Shown here in pieces: positions 7,430 through 16,008 of a stretch of 64,000 nucleotides of DNA. The DNA comes from Leucobacter tenebrionis (GTDB taxonomy: Bacteria; Actinomycetota; Actinomycetes; Actinomycetales; Microbacteriaceae), in assembly GCF_019884725.1 (NCBI RefSeq), contig NZ_CP082322.1, positions 2,170,001-2,234,000 of the forward strand, read 5' to 3'. The position numbers were made by a program, and so were the translations under genes. Within the stretch, counting starts at the first letter, position 1. Every line of letters begins with the position of its first letter. The notes below the pieces were generated by a model. That model had not been told where the DNA came from. It saw nothing but the letters and a program-made list of their open reading frames with translations, and did no database searches.

Positions 7430-9061
7430 ATGACGCCAGCCGAAATCATCATAGATGGGGCGAGGATCCGCTCGCTCGTGCCCGGAGACGACGACCTCGC
7501 GCCCCGCTCGATAGCGATCTCGGGCGGGCGGATCCTCGGCGTCGGAGGCCGCGACGAGATCTCCGAGGCCTTCCGCGGATCCCGAACCCGCATCGATGAT
7601 GCCGGCGGCGCGACCGTCACGCCGGGCCTCATCGACGCGCACATGCACCCCATCCAGGGCGTCGAACTCACGCAGGGGATCGACCTCGGCGGGATTGCGG
7701 ATCGCCGACAACTGCTCGAGGCGCTGCGCCGCGAGGCCGCCCGCGTCCGCAGGGAGACGAGCGACGGATGGGTGCGCGGCTGGAACCTCGACTACGCCGC
7801 CTTCGACGGCGAGACCCTGCGCGCGGAACTGATCGACGAGGCCGTCGACGGGCTCCCAGCGCTGCTCTTCTTCTTCGACTTCCATACGGCGCTCGCGAGC
7901 ACCGCCGGGCTGCTGCGGGGCGGGATCACCGGGCCGCGCTCCTTCGACGACAGCTCCGAGATCGTCGTCGACGCCTCCGGGCGCCCGACGGGCGAGCTGC
8001 GCGAGGACAGCGCCTACCAGCCGCTCCTCGCGACGATGCCCGAGCTCAGCAGGGAGGAGACGCTCGCATCGGCGCGGGCCACCCTCGCGAGGATGCGGCG
8101 CTCGGGGCTCACCGGTGGCACGATCATGGACGGCGACTCCGCCACGCTGGATCTGCTCGAGGCGCTCGACGCCACGGGATCGGGGCTGCCCGTGCGCATC
8201 GTGAGCGCGATGGACGTGAAGCCCTCGTCGACCCCCTCCGAGCGGGCGACGATCCGCGCGCAGCGGGACCGCGGCGGAGACCGCTGGCGGGGCGGCGTGA
8301 TCAAGCTCTACGCCGACGGCGTGATCGACACCGGCGCCGGGTGGCTCTACGAGCCAGACGTCGACGGTGCGGGGCTCAGCGGGTTCTGGGGAGACCAGTC
8401 CGAGTTCGTCGCCGCCGTGCGGGAGTTCACCGATGCCGGATTCCAGATCGCGACGCACGCGATCGGGGATCGCGCGGTCGGTGAGACCATCACCGCCTAC
8501 GAGGCCGTCGGCTGCCGGGCCGCCGGCCGGGCGCCGCATCGGATCGAGCACCTCGAGTGCCTCGACCCCCGCGACGTCGCGCGGCTCGCCGAGACCGGCA
8601 TCACGGCTTCGATGCAGCTCCCGCACATGCAGTGGCGCATCCCCGACGGCAGCGACGAGTGGGCCAGGCGTCTCGGACCCGAGCGTGCGGCGCGCGGGTG
8701 GAACGCCGGATCGGTGCTGCGCGCCGGGGCTCCGCTCGCGCTCGGCTCCGACTGGCCCATCGCCGATCTCGACGCCCGCTTCGGTCTCGCCTGGTCGGTG
8801 CTCAGGCGCGACCCCCGCGACGCCGACGGTTTCGTGTACGAACCGCACGAGCGGCTCACCCCGGCCGAGGCGCTGCACGGTTACACCCGCGGATCCGCGC
8901 TCGCGCAGGGCGACGCCGACCTCGGCGTGATCCGCGAGGGAGCGCGCGCCGACCTCGCGATCTGGGCCGACGACCCCGTCGCGGTCCCAGCCGGGGAGCT
9001 CGTCGACCTCCCGGTGCTCGCCACCTACCTCGACGGCGAGCGCGAGGAGCACTCCGCCTGA
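7430..9061 (+). CDS. amidohydrolase family protein (YtcJ/Amidohydro_3 type)
   Basis: A 543-residue metal-dependent hydrolase. After a small N-terminal beta-sandwich (residues 1-65) comes the metal-binding DAHMHP (His71, His73), then IKLYADGVIDTGAGWL, THAIGDRAV, PHRIEHLE and, near the C-terminus, GSDWPIADLD with the catalytic aspartate. This is the arrangement of YtcJ-like exoenzymes that hydrolyse amides or cyclic amides of unknown identity. It is the first gene of a plus-strand pair with an NhaC-type antiporter, divergent from the TetR gene, and so may belong to the same catabolic regulon as the cyclase operon. Confidence 0.88.
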   Translation: MTPAEIIIDGARIRSLVPGDDDLAPRSIAISGGRILGVGGRDEISEAFRGSRTRIDDAGGATVTPGLIDAHMHPIQGVELTQGIDLGGIADRRQLLEALRREAARVRRETSDGWVRGWNLDYAAFDGETLRAELIDEAVDGLPALLFFFDFHTALASTAGLLRGGITGPRSFDDSSEIVVDASGRPTGELREDSAYQPLLATMPELSREETLASARATLARMRRSGLTGGTIMDGDSATLDLLEALDATGSGLPVRIVSAMDVKPSSTPSERATIRAQRDRGGDRWRGGVIKLYADGVIDTGAGWLYEPDVDGAGLSGFWGDQSEFVAAVREFTDAGFQIATHAIGDRAVGETITAYEAVGCRAAGRAPHRIEHLECLDPRDVARLAETGITASMQLPHMQWRIPDGSDEWARRLGPERAARGWNAGSVLRAGAPLALGSDWPIADLDARFGLAWSVLRRDPRDADGFVYEPHERLTPAEALHGYTRGSALAQGDADLGVIREGARADLAIWADDPVAVPAGELVDLPVLATYLDGEREEHSA

Positions 9062-9203
9062 TCCCCGCCCCCGTCGTGCTGCGGGATGCTGCGACCCGCT
9101 TCGCTCGCGCACCACGACGGCGAAACGCCCCTCCTGTCACCCTGCGCGAGCGCCTCGCAGGATCCAACCCCGCGGCATCGCTGCCCCCTCTCGAAAGACA
9201 CCC

Positions 9204-10580
9204 ATGATCCAGAACACCGCACTGGCGATCCTGCCGGTCGTCACCGTCCTTCTCGTCTCAGTGCTGACGAAGCGCGCACTGCTCGGTCTGCTCTCCGGAA
9301 CGATCGTCGGCGCGATCCTGCTCGGCGGGTGGGGCTTCTTCGACACCCTCGTGGCCACCTTCGGCGCGTCGCTCTCCAACGAGACGGTGCACTGGCTCGC
9401 GCTCGTGGTCGTGCTCTTCGGGATCCTGATCGCATACTTCAACGCCTCGGGCGCGGTCTCGGACTTCGCGAGGTGGACCGAGCGCTTCGTGAACTCCCGC
9501 CGCAAGTCGCTGCTGCTCACCTGGCTGCTCACGGTCGCGCTCTTCATCGACGACTACCTCAACGCACTCACCGTCGGCACCTCGATGAAGCGTGTCACCG
9601 ACCGCTACGGCGTGCCGCGCACCCTCGTGGGATCTCTCGTGAAGCTGACCTCGGCCCCGATCGCCGTCATCATCCCCTTCTCGACCTGGGCGGTCTTCTT
9701 CGCCGCCCTGCTCGAGCAGGACGGCGTCACGGTGAACGGCTCCGGATTCGGCGCGTACGTGCAGGGCCTCCCGTTCGTCTTCTTCGGCTGGTTCGCGCTC
9801 GCGATCGGGCTGCTGCTCGCACTCGGCCTGCTGCCGCTCGTCGGACCGCTGCGCCGCGAGCAGCTGCGCGTCGACCGCACCGGCGACACCCTGCCCGAGG
9901 GCCTCACCGAGGAGGAGCGGGCATTCGAGCTCGCGGAGCCCGAGGATGCGGGCAAGCGACCGCTGCCGTTCAACTTCCTGATTCCCATCGTCACGCTCGT
10001 CGCCGTGACGATCCTCACCGAGGTGGACATCGTCAAGGGCTCCGCGGCGGCCGTGGTCGTGGCCATCATCCTGTATCTCGCGCAGCGCCGCATGACGATC
10101 CGCGACGTCTTCGAGCAGGCGTTCGAGGGCATCATGAGCATGGGATACGTCATGATCCTGTTCGTGCTCGCGTTCATGGTGCAGCAGATGAACATGGACC
10201 TGCAGCTCGCTGAATGGGTGATCGGCGCGACCGAGCCGGTGATGCACGGCGCGCTGCTGCCGGCGATCGTGTTCCTCGTCTGCGGCGTCTACGCCTACGC
10301 GACCGGGGCGTTCTGGGATCTCGCCGCCGTCATCACGCCGGTCGTGCTGCCGCTCGCGATCGCGGTGGGAGTCGACCCGGTGCTCGCCGGCACGGCGGTC
10401 TTCTCGGGTGCGGCCCTCGGGTCGACCACCTGCCTCTACGGCGACGGGATCATCCTCGCCTCGAAGTCGGTCGGCGTCAAACCGCTGAACCTCATGCTGT
10501 CGATCCTGCCCTACGCGGGGGCGGCCGCGATCCTCAGCCTCATCGCCTACCTCATCGCGGGCTTCGCGACGGTCGGGTAG
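9204..10580 (+). CDS. NhaC-family Na+/H+ antiporter-like transporter
   Basis: A 458-residue polytopic membrane protein with about eleven hydrophobic segments. Family-like features are LTVALFIDDYLNALTVGTSM in a central membrane segment (paired aspartates that can carry cations) and GVYAYATGAFWDLAAVITPV plus GSTTCLYGDGIILASKSVGV in the C-terminal half. NhaC/MleN members exchange Na+ for H+, sometimes coupled to lactate and malate. It follows the amidohydrolase by 142 nt and may move the product of that enzyme rather than only sodium (inference). Confidence 0.82.
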   Translation: MIQNTALAILPVVTVLLVSVLTKRALLGLLSGTIVGAILLGGWGFFDTLVATFGASLSNETVHWLALVVVLFGILIAYFNASGAVSDFARWTERFVNSRRKSLLLTWLLTVALFIDDYLNALTVGTSMKRVTDRYGVPRTLVGSLVKLTSAPIAVIIPFSTWAVFFAALLEQDGVTVNGSGFGAYVQGLPFVFFGWFALAIGLLLALGLLPLVGPLRREQLRVDRTGDTLPEGLTEEERAFELAEPEDAGKRPLPFNFLIPIVTLVAVTILTEVDIVKGSAAAVVVAIILYLAQRRMTIRDVFEQAFEGIMSMGYVMILFVLAFMVQQMNMDLQLAEWVIGATEPVMHGALLPAIVFLVCGVYAYATGAFWDLAAVITPVVLPLAIAVGVDPVLAGTAVFSGAALGSTTCLYGDGIILASKSVGVKPLNLMLSILPYAGAAAILSLIAYLIAGFATVG

Positions 10581-10696
10581 CGGGTAGCGCGGGAGCAGGT
10601 AGCGGGCGGCGCGGGAGCAGGGCCGGATCCGGGTGTCGGGGGCCGGGTGTCGGGGTCCGGGCAGCCCGATCCGGTGCGCAGAGTGCGCGGACGAGC

Positions 10697-11581
10697 TCAG
10701 CCCAGAGCGGTCGCGGCCTCCTCCGCGACGACGGCCGAGAGCCGGTCGAGCACGGGGGAGCGAAGGTTCCACCTCTGCCAGTAGAGGGGCAGTTCGAAGG
10801 GTGATCCCGCCGTCAACTCGACCAGGCGTCCCTCCGCGAGAGCGTCGGCGCACTGCAGGTGGGGCAGCATGCCCCAGCCCAACCCGAGCTCGACCGCGAG
10901 GGCGAACTCGGCCGAGGACGGCACGAAGTGGCGCGGCGGATCGATGGCGACCCGGGTGACGCGCTCGATGAAGCGCTGCTGGAACATGTCGTGCCGGTCG
11001 AACTCGACGACCGGTGCGGCCTCGAGCGCGGCCGCTGTGACGCCGTGCGGGAAGTGCTCGGCGACGAACTCCGGTGACGCCACCGCGCGGTACCGGTCGA
11101 CGCCGATGCGGCTCGACGTGCACCCGGGCACCGCCTCGGCGGTCGCCGTGAGCGCGGCCATGACCTCGCCGCTGCGTAGCCGCTCGGTCGATACGGTCTC
11201 GTCGGCGCGCAGCACCTCGAACCTCGCGCCCGTCTCGCGGGCCGCGCGCACCAGCGCGGGGACGAACCAGGTCGCCAGCGAATCGGCGTTGACGACGATC
11301 GGAATCAGTGTGCCGCCCGCGGGGCCCGCGCCCAGCTCGACCGCGACGTCGTCGAGCACCCGCGCCACCTGTCGCGCGGCCCGGAGCACGGCGGCTCCCG
11401 CCTCCGTCGTCTCGACCGGCCGGGTGCGGCGCAGCAGCACCGATCCGACGCGCTGCTCCATCGCGCGCACGCGCTGACTCACGGCGGAGGGCGTGATGTG
11501 CAGGCGCCTGGCCGCGCCCTCGAAGCTGCCCTCGTCGGCGATGGCCGCGAAGGTCGCGAGATGCTCGACCGGCAGGTCCAT
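10697..11581 (-). CDS. argP: LysR family regulator ArgP/LysG type
   Basis: A 294-residue LysR-type regulator. The winged helix-turn-helix occupies residues 1-62 (LATFAAIADEGSFEGAARRL, then HITPSAVSQRVRAMEQRVG), followed by a two-lobe effector domain. Divergent pairing with a LysE exporter is the diagnostic context: in Corynebacterium LysG activates lysE when lysine or arginine accumulates. The identity rests on this pairing and on the ArgP-like opening (MDLPVEHLATFAAIADEGSF). The 362-nt gap between them carries dyads that could be its operators. Confidence 0.87.
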   Translation of the reverse strand: MDLPVEHLATFAAIADEGSFEGAARRLHITPSAVSQRVRAMEQRVGSVLLRRTRPVETTEAGAAVLRAARQVARVLDDVAVELGAGPAGGTLIPIVVNADSLATWFVPALVRAARETGARFEVLRADETVSTERLRSGEVMAALTATAEAVPGCTSSRIGVDRYRAVASPEFVAEHFPHGVTAAALEAAPVVEFDRHDMFQQRFIERVTRVAIDPPRHFVPSSAEFALAVELGLGWGMLPHLQCADALAEGRLVELTAGSPFELPLYWQRWNLRSPVLDRLSAVVAEEAATALG

Positions 11582-11753
11582 GTGCGCCTCTCCTCATTCT
11601 CTGATCCCTCTGCGCAGTGCCCTCCGGTGCCCTGCGCCCTGCTCTTGCTCCTGCGCCCTGCTCCTGCGCGCTGTCCTCTGCGCCTTGCCTCCGGTGCCCT
11701 GCGCCCTGCGCCTTGCCTCCTGCGCCCTGTCCTCCGCGCGCTCTGGCCACAAC

Positions 11754-11820
11754 TTCGGATCTCACCCGTCTTTCGGATCGGATCACCGGGATCAGCTCCG
11801 AAAGACGGGTGACATCCGAA
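11754..11820. repeat. long intergenic inverted repeat
   Basis: Arms 11754-11777 and 11797-11820 are 24 bp and reverse complementary with one mismatch (TTCGGATCTCACCCGTCTTT begins the left arm); the spacer is 19 nt. It lies between divergent genes, so it is unlikely to be a simple terminator. One of a set of such structures in this window. Confidence 0.85.
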
Positions 11821-11880
11821 CTATGGGCGACCTCCGTGAGACAGGATGCCCCGCCACGACATGAAGCACAGCTTATGCTC

Positions 11881-11906
11881 CTTCAGAAACTGTAGCGCTT
11901 CTGAAG
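11881..11906. promoter_or_regulatory. candidate ArgP/LysG operator
   Basis: CTTCAGAA and TTCTGAAG form a perfect 8-bp dyad with a 10-nt centre, ending 24 nt upstream of the presumed lysE -10 hexamer. Size and placement fit a LysR-type activator site. Confidence 0.5.
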
Positions 11907-11930
11907 TGGCGCCCGGAAGCCCCGCGCCCG

Positions 11931-11936
11931 TAACGT
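11931..11936 (+). promoter_or_regulatory. -10 element of lysE (leaderless-type)
   Basis: TAACGT ends seven bases before the GTG start of lysE, and no Shine-Dalgarno sequence lies between, so the transcript probably begins at or very near the start codon. Confidence 0.5.
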
Positions 11937-11943
11937 CGACTGC

Positions 11944-12570
11944 GTGATCCTCCCCCTCCTCGTCGGCGCCGGCAGCGGCCTCTCCCTCATCGTCGCCATC
12001 GGCGCCCAGAACGCCTTCGTGCTGCGCCAGGGGATCCGCCGCGAGCACGTGCTGCCCGTCGTGCTCATCTGCGGGCTCACCGACGCGCTGCTCGAGACGC
12101 TCGGAGTGGCCGGCATCGGCCTCGTGATCGAGCGGGCGCCGATCCTGCTCGAGATCGTGCGCTGGGGCGGAGTCGTGTTCCTGCTCTGGTACGCGTGGTC
12201 TGCGGCGCGCAGGGCCATGCGGCCCGAGGCGCTCGTCGCGGGCGAGGGGGACGCGGGATCGCGAGCCGGAAGCCTGAGGCGCACGATCCTCGCCTGCCTC
12301 GCGATCACCTACCTCAACCCGCACGTCTACCTCGACACGATGGTGCTCATGGGGTCGATCGGCAACGCGCAGGGCGACCCCGCCCGCTGGTGGTTCGTGG
12401 CGGGCGGCGCGCTCGCGAGCATCGTGTGGTTCTTCGTGCTCGGGTACGGCGCGCGGGCGCTCACCCGCTTCTTCGCGACGCCGCGGTCGTGGCAGGTGCT
12501 CGACTGGATCGTGGCCGTGATCATGCTGGTCATCGCGGCCAGGCTCGTCTTCGGCGGGGTGGGAGTGTAA
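11944..12570 (+). CDS. lysE: LysE/ArgO family amino acid exporter
   Basis: A 208-residue inner-membrane protein with about six hydrophobic segments. It has the LysE opening GAGSGLSLIVAIGAQNAFVL and LRQGIRREHV, the central GLTDALLETLGVAG, and AITYLNPHVYLDT, where the Asn-Pro-His pattern is conserved in lysine/arginine exporters. LysE moves lysine or arginine out by proton-coupled export, protecting against dipeptide-derived overload. GTG is the start; translation looks leaderless. Divergent argP supplies the regulator. Confidence 0.88.
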   Translation: MILPLLVGAGSGLSLIVAIGAQNAFVLRQGIRREHVLPVVLICGLTDALLETLGVAGIGLVIERAPILLEIVRWGGVVFLLWYAWSAARRAMRPEALVAGEGDAGSRAGSLRRTILACLAITYLNPHVYLDTMVLMGSIGNAQGDPARWWFVAGGALASIVWFFVLGYGARALTRFFATPRSWQVLDWIVAVIMLVIAARLVFGGVGV

Positions 12571-12595
12571 GGGGCGGGCCTACGCGTATCCTCGC

Positions 12596-12658
12596 GCACC
12601 GATCGACGTAGCAGCACCTCGTTTCGCGTGAAGAAGGTGCTCGAAGGTCGATAGGTGC
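12596..12658. repeat. imperfect intergenic inverted repeat
   Basis: GCACCGATCGAC...AGCACCT on the left pairs imperfectly with AGGTGCT...GTCGATAGGTGC on the right. It lies between the convergent lysE and threonine aldolase genes and may end both transcripts. Confidence 0.55.
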
Positions 12659-12718
12659 CGTTGGGATGCAGGGGAGGCGAGGGGTGGGGCGGCTCGGGAG
12701 CGCCGCGATCCGATCCGC

Positions 12719-13762
12719 CTAGTCCTCCGCGAGCGCGGCGAGCAGCGCGTCGACGTCCTCGGGGCGCGTATCGAACGCGCACATGAGCCGGTAGAGCCCA
12801 GGCTCCGTGGGCCACGCGCCGAAGGCGAACCGCTGCCGCGCCCGCTCGGCCGCCTCGGCGGGGAGCGTCGCGAACACGGAGTTCACCTCGACGGGGTGCG
12901 CGATCCCGATCCCCGATCCCTCGGTCGCGAGCCCCTCGAGCCCCGCCGCGAGCCGTGCCGCCATCGCGTTCGCGTGTCTCGCCGAGCGCAGCCACAGGTC
13001 GCCCTCGTACAGCGCCAGTAGCTGCGCCGACACGAAGCGCATCTTCGACGCGAGCTGCAGGTTCATCTTGCGCAGATAGGGCAGGCCGGGGGCGGATCCG
13101 GATCGCAGCACCACCACGGCCTCCGCGCCGAGCAGTCCGTTCTTCGTGCCGCCCAGGCTCAGCAGATCGACTCCGACGTCGCTCGTGAGCTGTCGCAGTG
13201 ACAAATCAAGCGCCGCGGCGGCGTTGCCGATCCGCGAGCCGTCGAGGTGCAGCACCATGCCGTGCTCGTGCGCCTGGTCGGCGAGCGCCCGGATCTCGTC
13301 GGGCGTGTAGCAGGTGCCCAGCTCGGTCGACTGCGTGATCGAGACCGCCAGCGGTTCGGCGCGGTGCTCGTTGCCCCAGCCCCACGCCTCGCGCGCCACG
13401 AGCTCGGGTGTGAGTTTGCCGCCGGGCGCCTCGACCGGCAGCAGCTTGAGCCCGCCGGTCTTCTCGGGCGCACCCGTCTCGTCGGTGTTGATGTGCGCCG
13501 TGCTCGCGCAGATCACCGCGCCCCAGCGGGGCAGCGCCGCCTGCAGGGCGAGCACGTTCGCACCGGTGCCGCTCAGCACCGGGAACGCCTCGGCGTCCTC
13601 GCCGAAGAGCGTCTTCGCGAGCCGCTGGAAGCGCGCGGTCCAGGGGTCGCCGCCGTACGCGGGCGCGTGGCCCGTGTTGGCCCGGGCGATCGCGTCGAGC
13701 ACTTCGGGGTGCACGCCGGCCCAGTTGTCGGAGGCGAAGGCGGGGGTGGTATCGACGGTCAC
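12719..13762 (-). CDS. threonine aldolase / beta-eliminating lyase family protein
   Basis: A 347-residue fold-type I PLP enzyme. Conserved features are SDNWAGVHPEVL at the N-terminus, AYGGDPWTARF, the glycine-rich SGTGANVLAL phosphate site (residues 64-73), HLDGSRIGNAA with the PLP-pairing Asp174, and the Schiff-base lysine in GGTKNG (Lys207). Low-specificity L-threonine aldolases cleave threonine or allo-threonine to glycine and acetaldehyde. Length matches the family. It is monocistronic, with hairpin-rich gaps on both sides. Confidence 0.88.
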   Translation of the reverse strand: MTVDTTPAFASDNWAGVHPEVLDAIARANTGHAPAYGGDPWTARFQRLAKTLFGEDAEAFPVLSGTGANVLALQAALPRWGAVICASTAHINTDETGAPEKTGGLKLLPVEAPGGKLTPELVAREAWGWGNEHRAEPLAVSITQSTELGTCYTPDEIRALADQAHEHGMVLHLDGSRIGNAAAALDLSLRQLTSDVGVDLLSLGGTKNGLLGAEAVVVLRSGSAPGLPYLRKMNLQLASKMRFVSAQLLALYEGDLWLRSARHANAMAARLAAGLEGLATEGSGIGIAHPVEVNSVFATLPAEAAERARQRFAFGAWPTEPGLYRLMCAFDTRPEDVDALLAALAED

Positions 13763-13770
13763 CGGTTCAG

Positions 13771-13808
13771 CTTATGCCCGCTCTTGCCTCTTATGCCCGC
13801 TCTTGCCT
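13771..13808. repeat. tandem duplication, 2 x 19 bp
   Basis: CTTATGCCCGCTCTTGCCT occurs twice without a gap just upstream of the threonine aldolase start. A recent slippage duplication is the simplest explanation. Confidence 0.85.
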
Positions 13809-13814
13809 CCCCAA

Positions 13815-13880
13815 GTAGGAGATCGCGATCCGGGGAGGAGGAAATCCGCGATCTCGCCCGCTTGGAACAGGATCTCCTAC
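13815..13880. repeat. intergenic inverted repeat
   Basis: GTAGGAGATC (13815-13824) is exactly complementary to GATCTCCTAC (13871-13880). The interior has a competing pairing between GAGATCGCG and a later CGCGATCTC. It lies between divergent genes. Confidence 0.7.
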
Positions 13881-13930
13881 CGGAGCGTGGACTGGTCGCT
13901 TCGCGGGGCGTGGCGTGGGACTGGTCGCGG

Positions 13931-13974
13931 CGCGGGGCGGTGCATCCACCGATCGGTGGATGCACCGCCCCGCG
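13931..13974. repeat. 44-bp perfect palindrome
   Basis: The sequence reads identically on both strands over 44 bp with no spacer; its centre is CCACCGATCGGTGG and its ends are CGCGGGGCGG / CCGCCCCGCG. It sits 56 nt before the ABC ATPase start, in a divergent gap, so it could be an operator or a cruciform-forming element as much as a transcription barrier. Confidence 0.9.
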
Positions 13975-14029
13975 AAGATCCCTCCACCGGTCGCTGCCCG
14001 AGCCCGGCCTCGCCCTCCAGACTGGCAGT

Positions 14030-15040
14030 ATGAATCAGCATCTGAACCGAGAGCGCTCATCCGAGGCGATCAGGGTGCGTGGGCTCGCGAAGCGGTATCG
14101 GGAGCAGACCGTGCTCGCGGGCATCGACCTCGACATCGCGGCGGGCGAGACCTACGCCCTGCTCGGCCCGAACGGCGCCGGCAAGAGCACCACTATCGAG
14201 ATCCTCGAGGGGATCAGGCGCCCCGACTCGGGCGAGGTCAGCGTGCTGGGCGAGGCGCCGCTGAGCGCGCCCCGGTCGTGGCGGTCGAGGATCGGCATCG
14301 TCGCGCAGAACACAGGCGATCTTGGCCCGTACACGCCCCGCGAGCTCATCGCGCACTTCGGCGCGCTGTACCCCGATCCGCGCGGCACCGACGAGGTGCT
14401 CGAACTGGTCGGGCTTACTGAGCACGCCGGCAAGCGGGCGACGAAGCTCTCGGGCGGGCAGCAGCGGCGGCTCGATGTGGCGCTCGGGATTGTCGGGCGG
14501 CCCGAGCTGCTGTTCCTCGACGAGCCGACCACCGGCTTCGACCCCGAGGCGCGGCGCCGATTCTGGGACATGCTCGCGGGCCTCACCGGGGAGGGCACCG
14601 CGATCCTGCTCACCACCCACTACCTCGATGAGGCGGCGCACCTCGCCGACCGCGTCGGGGTGCTCTCGGGCGGGCGGATCGTGGCCGAGGCACCGCCGGC
14701 CGAACTCGGCGGTGCGGGGGCGCGCGTGCCCGAGGTGGTGTGGCGCGACGCGTCAGGGGTCCGTCGCCGTGAGCGCACCGAGGCGCCGGGCCGACTCGTG
14801 GCGCGGCTCTGCGAGGAGGCCGCGGCGGCGGGGATGCCGGGCGGGGAGCCCGCCGACCTCGAGGTGCGGCGACCGTCGCTCGAGCAGATCTATCTGGGGC
14901 TCATCGAGCGCTCCCAGCACGATGCGGGTGAGGAGCCGCCGGGAGATCGGAGCGACCGGCCGCAGCACCCCGCGCAGGAGCAGCCGAGCGCCAGATCTCA
15001 GGGCAAGGCCCCATCGACCACGAACGGAGCGGAACGATGA
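14030..15040 (+). CDS. ABC transporter ATP-binding protein
   Basis: A 336-residue ATPase of the drug/antibiotic-export type. Walker A is GPNGAGKST (residues 46-54), the Q-loop is GIVAQNTGDLG, the signature is LSGGQQRRLDVAL, Walker B is LLFLDEPTTGFD and the switch histidine is in LTTHYLDEA. A C-terminal extension of about 100 residues ends in a polar, Gln/Pro-rich tail. A CAGACT hexamer six bases upstream of the ATG suggests leaderless expression. It overlaps the permease gene by ATGA and is followed by a histidine kinase and response regulator, an arrangement seen in exporters induced by cell-envelope or antibiotic signals. Confidence 0.93.
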   Translation: MNQHLNRERSSEAIRVRGLAKRYREQTVLAGIDLDIAAGETYALLGPNGAGKSTTIEILEGIRRPDSGEVSVLGEAPLSAPRSWRSRIGIVAQNTGDLGPYTPRELIAHFGALYPDPRGTDEVLELVGLTEHAGKRATKLSGGQQRRLDVALGIVGRPELLFLDEPTTGFDPEARRRFWDMLAGLTGEGTAILLTTHYLDEAAHLADRVGVLSGGRIVAEAPPAELGGAGARVPEVVWRDASGVRRRERTEAPGRLVARLCEEAAAAGMPGGEPADLEVRRPSLEQIYLGLIERSQHDAGEEPPGDRSDRPQHPAQEQPSARSQGKAPSTTNGAER

Positions 15041-15909
15041 CCATCCCAGCAACCGCCACCGCCGACGCAGCGTCGCTCGCGGCGGGCGATCCGCGATCCC
15101 CCCGACGCTCCGGCGCCCCCGGCGTGCTGCGGGCCGGCCTCGCGTCGATCTCGCTCGAACTGCGCGCCTACTACCGCGCGCCGGATACCGTCTTCTTCAC
15201 CTTCCTCTTCCCCATCATGATGCTGGGCATCTTCGGCGTCGCCTTCGAGTCGATGGGGGAGATCGCCCCCGGAGTCACGATGGCCGCGTACTACCTGCCC
15301 GGCATGGTCGCGGCCGGTGTGCTGCTCACGGGTGTGCAGAACCTCGCGGTCGATATCGCGCGCGAGAAGGGCGAGGGATGGCTGCGGCGGCTCGGAGGCA
15401 CGCCCATCTCGCCGGTGTCGTACTTCATCGGCAAGGCCGGCATGATCCTGCTCACGTCGCTCGCGCAGCTCGCGCTGCTGCTCGCCTTCGCGGCGCTCGT
15501 GCTGGGCGTCGAACTGCCCTCGGAGCCGGAGCTGTGGCTGCGTTTCGCATGGCTGTTCCTGCTCGGGATCGCGACCATGACGCTGCTCGGGATCGCGCTC
15601 TCGGCGGTACCGCGCTCGTCGCGCAGCGCGACCGCCGTGGTGCTGCCCATCGTGCTGCTGCTGCAGTTCATCTCGGGCGTGTACCTGCAGTTCACGATGC
15701 TGCCGGAGTGGCTGCAGAACATCGCGTCGGTGTTCCCGCTGAAGTGGCTCGCGCAGGGAATGCGCTCGGTGTTCCTGCCCGAGAGCTTCGCTGCGACGGA
15801 GCCCTCGGGGAGCTGGGATCTCGGCCTCGTCGCCCTGCTGCTCGCCGCGTGGCTCGTGGTGGGACTGGTGCTCAGCCTCCTCACCTTCAAGTGGCAGCGG
15901 CGCACGTGA
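15037..15909 (+). CDS. ABC transporter permease (ABC-2 type)
   Basis: A 290-residue membrane protein with a cytoplasmic N-terminus of about 40 residues and six hydrophobic segments. FFTFLFPIMMLGIFGVAFE is the first transmembrane helix of ABC-2 exporters, and MLPEWLQNIASVFPLKWLAQ is the conserved ABC-2 C-terminal block before the last helix. It pairs with the upstream ATPase to form an exporter; the cargo is unknown. A run of TCTGGGC heptamers follows the gene. Confidence 0.9.
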   Translation: MTIPATATADAASLAAGDPRSPRRSGAPGVLRAGLASISLELRAYYRAPDTVFFTFLFPIMMLGIFGVAFESMGEIAPGVTMAAYYLPGMVAAGVLLTGVQNLAVDIAREKGEGWLRRLGGTPISPVSYFIGKAGMILLTSLAQLALLLAFAALVLGVELPSEPELWLRFAWLFLLGIATMTLLGIALSAVPRSSRSATAVVLPIVLLLQFISGVYLQFTMLPEWLQNIASVFPLKWLAQGMRSVFLPESFAATEPSGSWDLGLVALLLAAWLVVGLVLSLLTFKWQRRT

Positions 15910-15925
15910 GCCGAGGGCGGTCGGG

Positions 15926-15957
15926 TCTGGGCTCTGGGCTCTGGGCTCTGGGCTCTG
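15926..15957 (+). repeat. heptanucleotide tandem repeat
   Basis: TCTGGGC is repeated four times and followed by a partial TCTG unit, about 20 nt after the permease stop and 50 nt before the histidine kinase start. Confidence 0.85.
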
Positions 15958-16008
15958 CAGATTCTCGCCGCGGTCATGAATGTCACAGGGGCATGAGAAA
16001 GTGAATCC

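Larger units (their letters stand above)
11582..11943. other. argP-lysE divergent intergenic region
   Basis: This 362-nt gap holds no credible gene. From 11608 to 11742 the plus strand is pyrimidine-rich and made of degenerate CTGCGCC/TGCCTCC units; the 22-mer at 11621-11642 recurs exactly at 11688-11709. Next comes a long inverted repeat (11754-11820), a short dyad (11881-11906) and a leaderless-type -10 for lysE. The gap is unusually long for this genome. Confidence 0.7.

Noticed and set aside
13759-14060. Short open frames in the gap before the ABC ATPase
   Set aside because: They read through palindromes and a tandem duplication, have no ribosome sites and give no recognisable protein.
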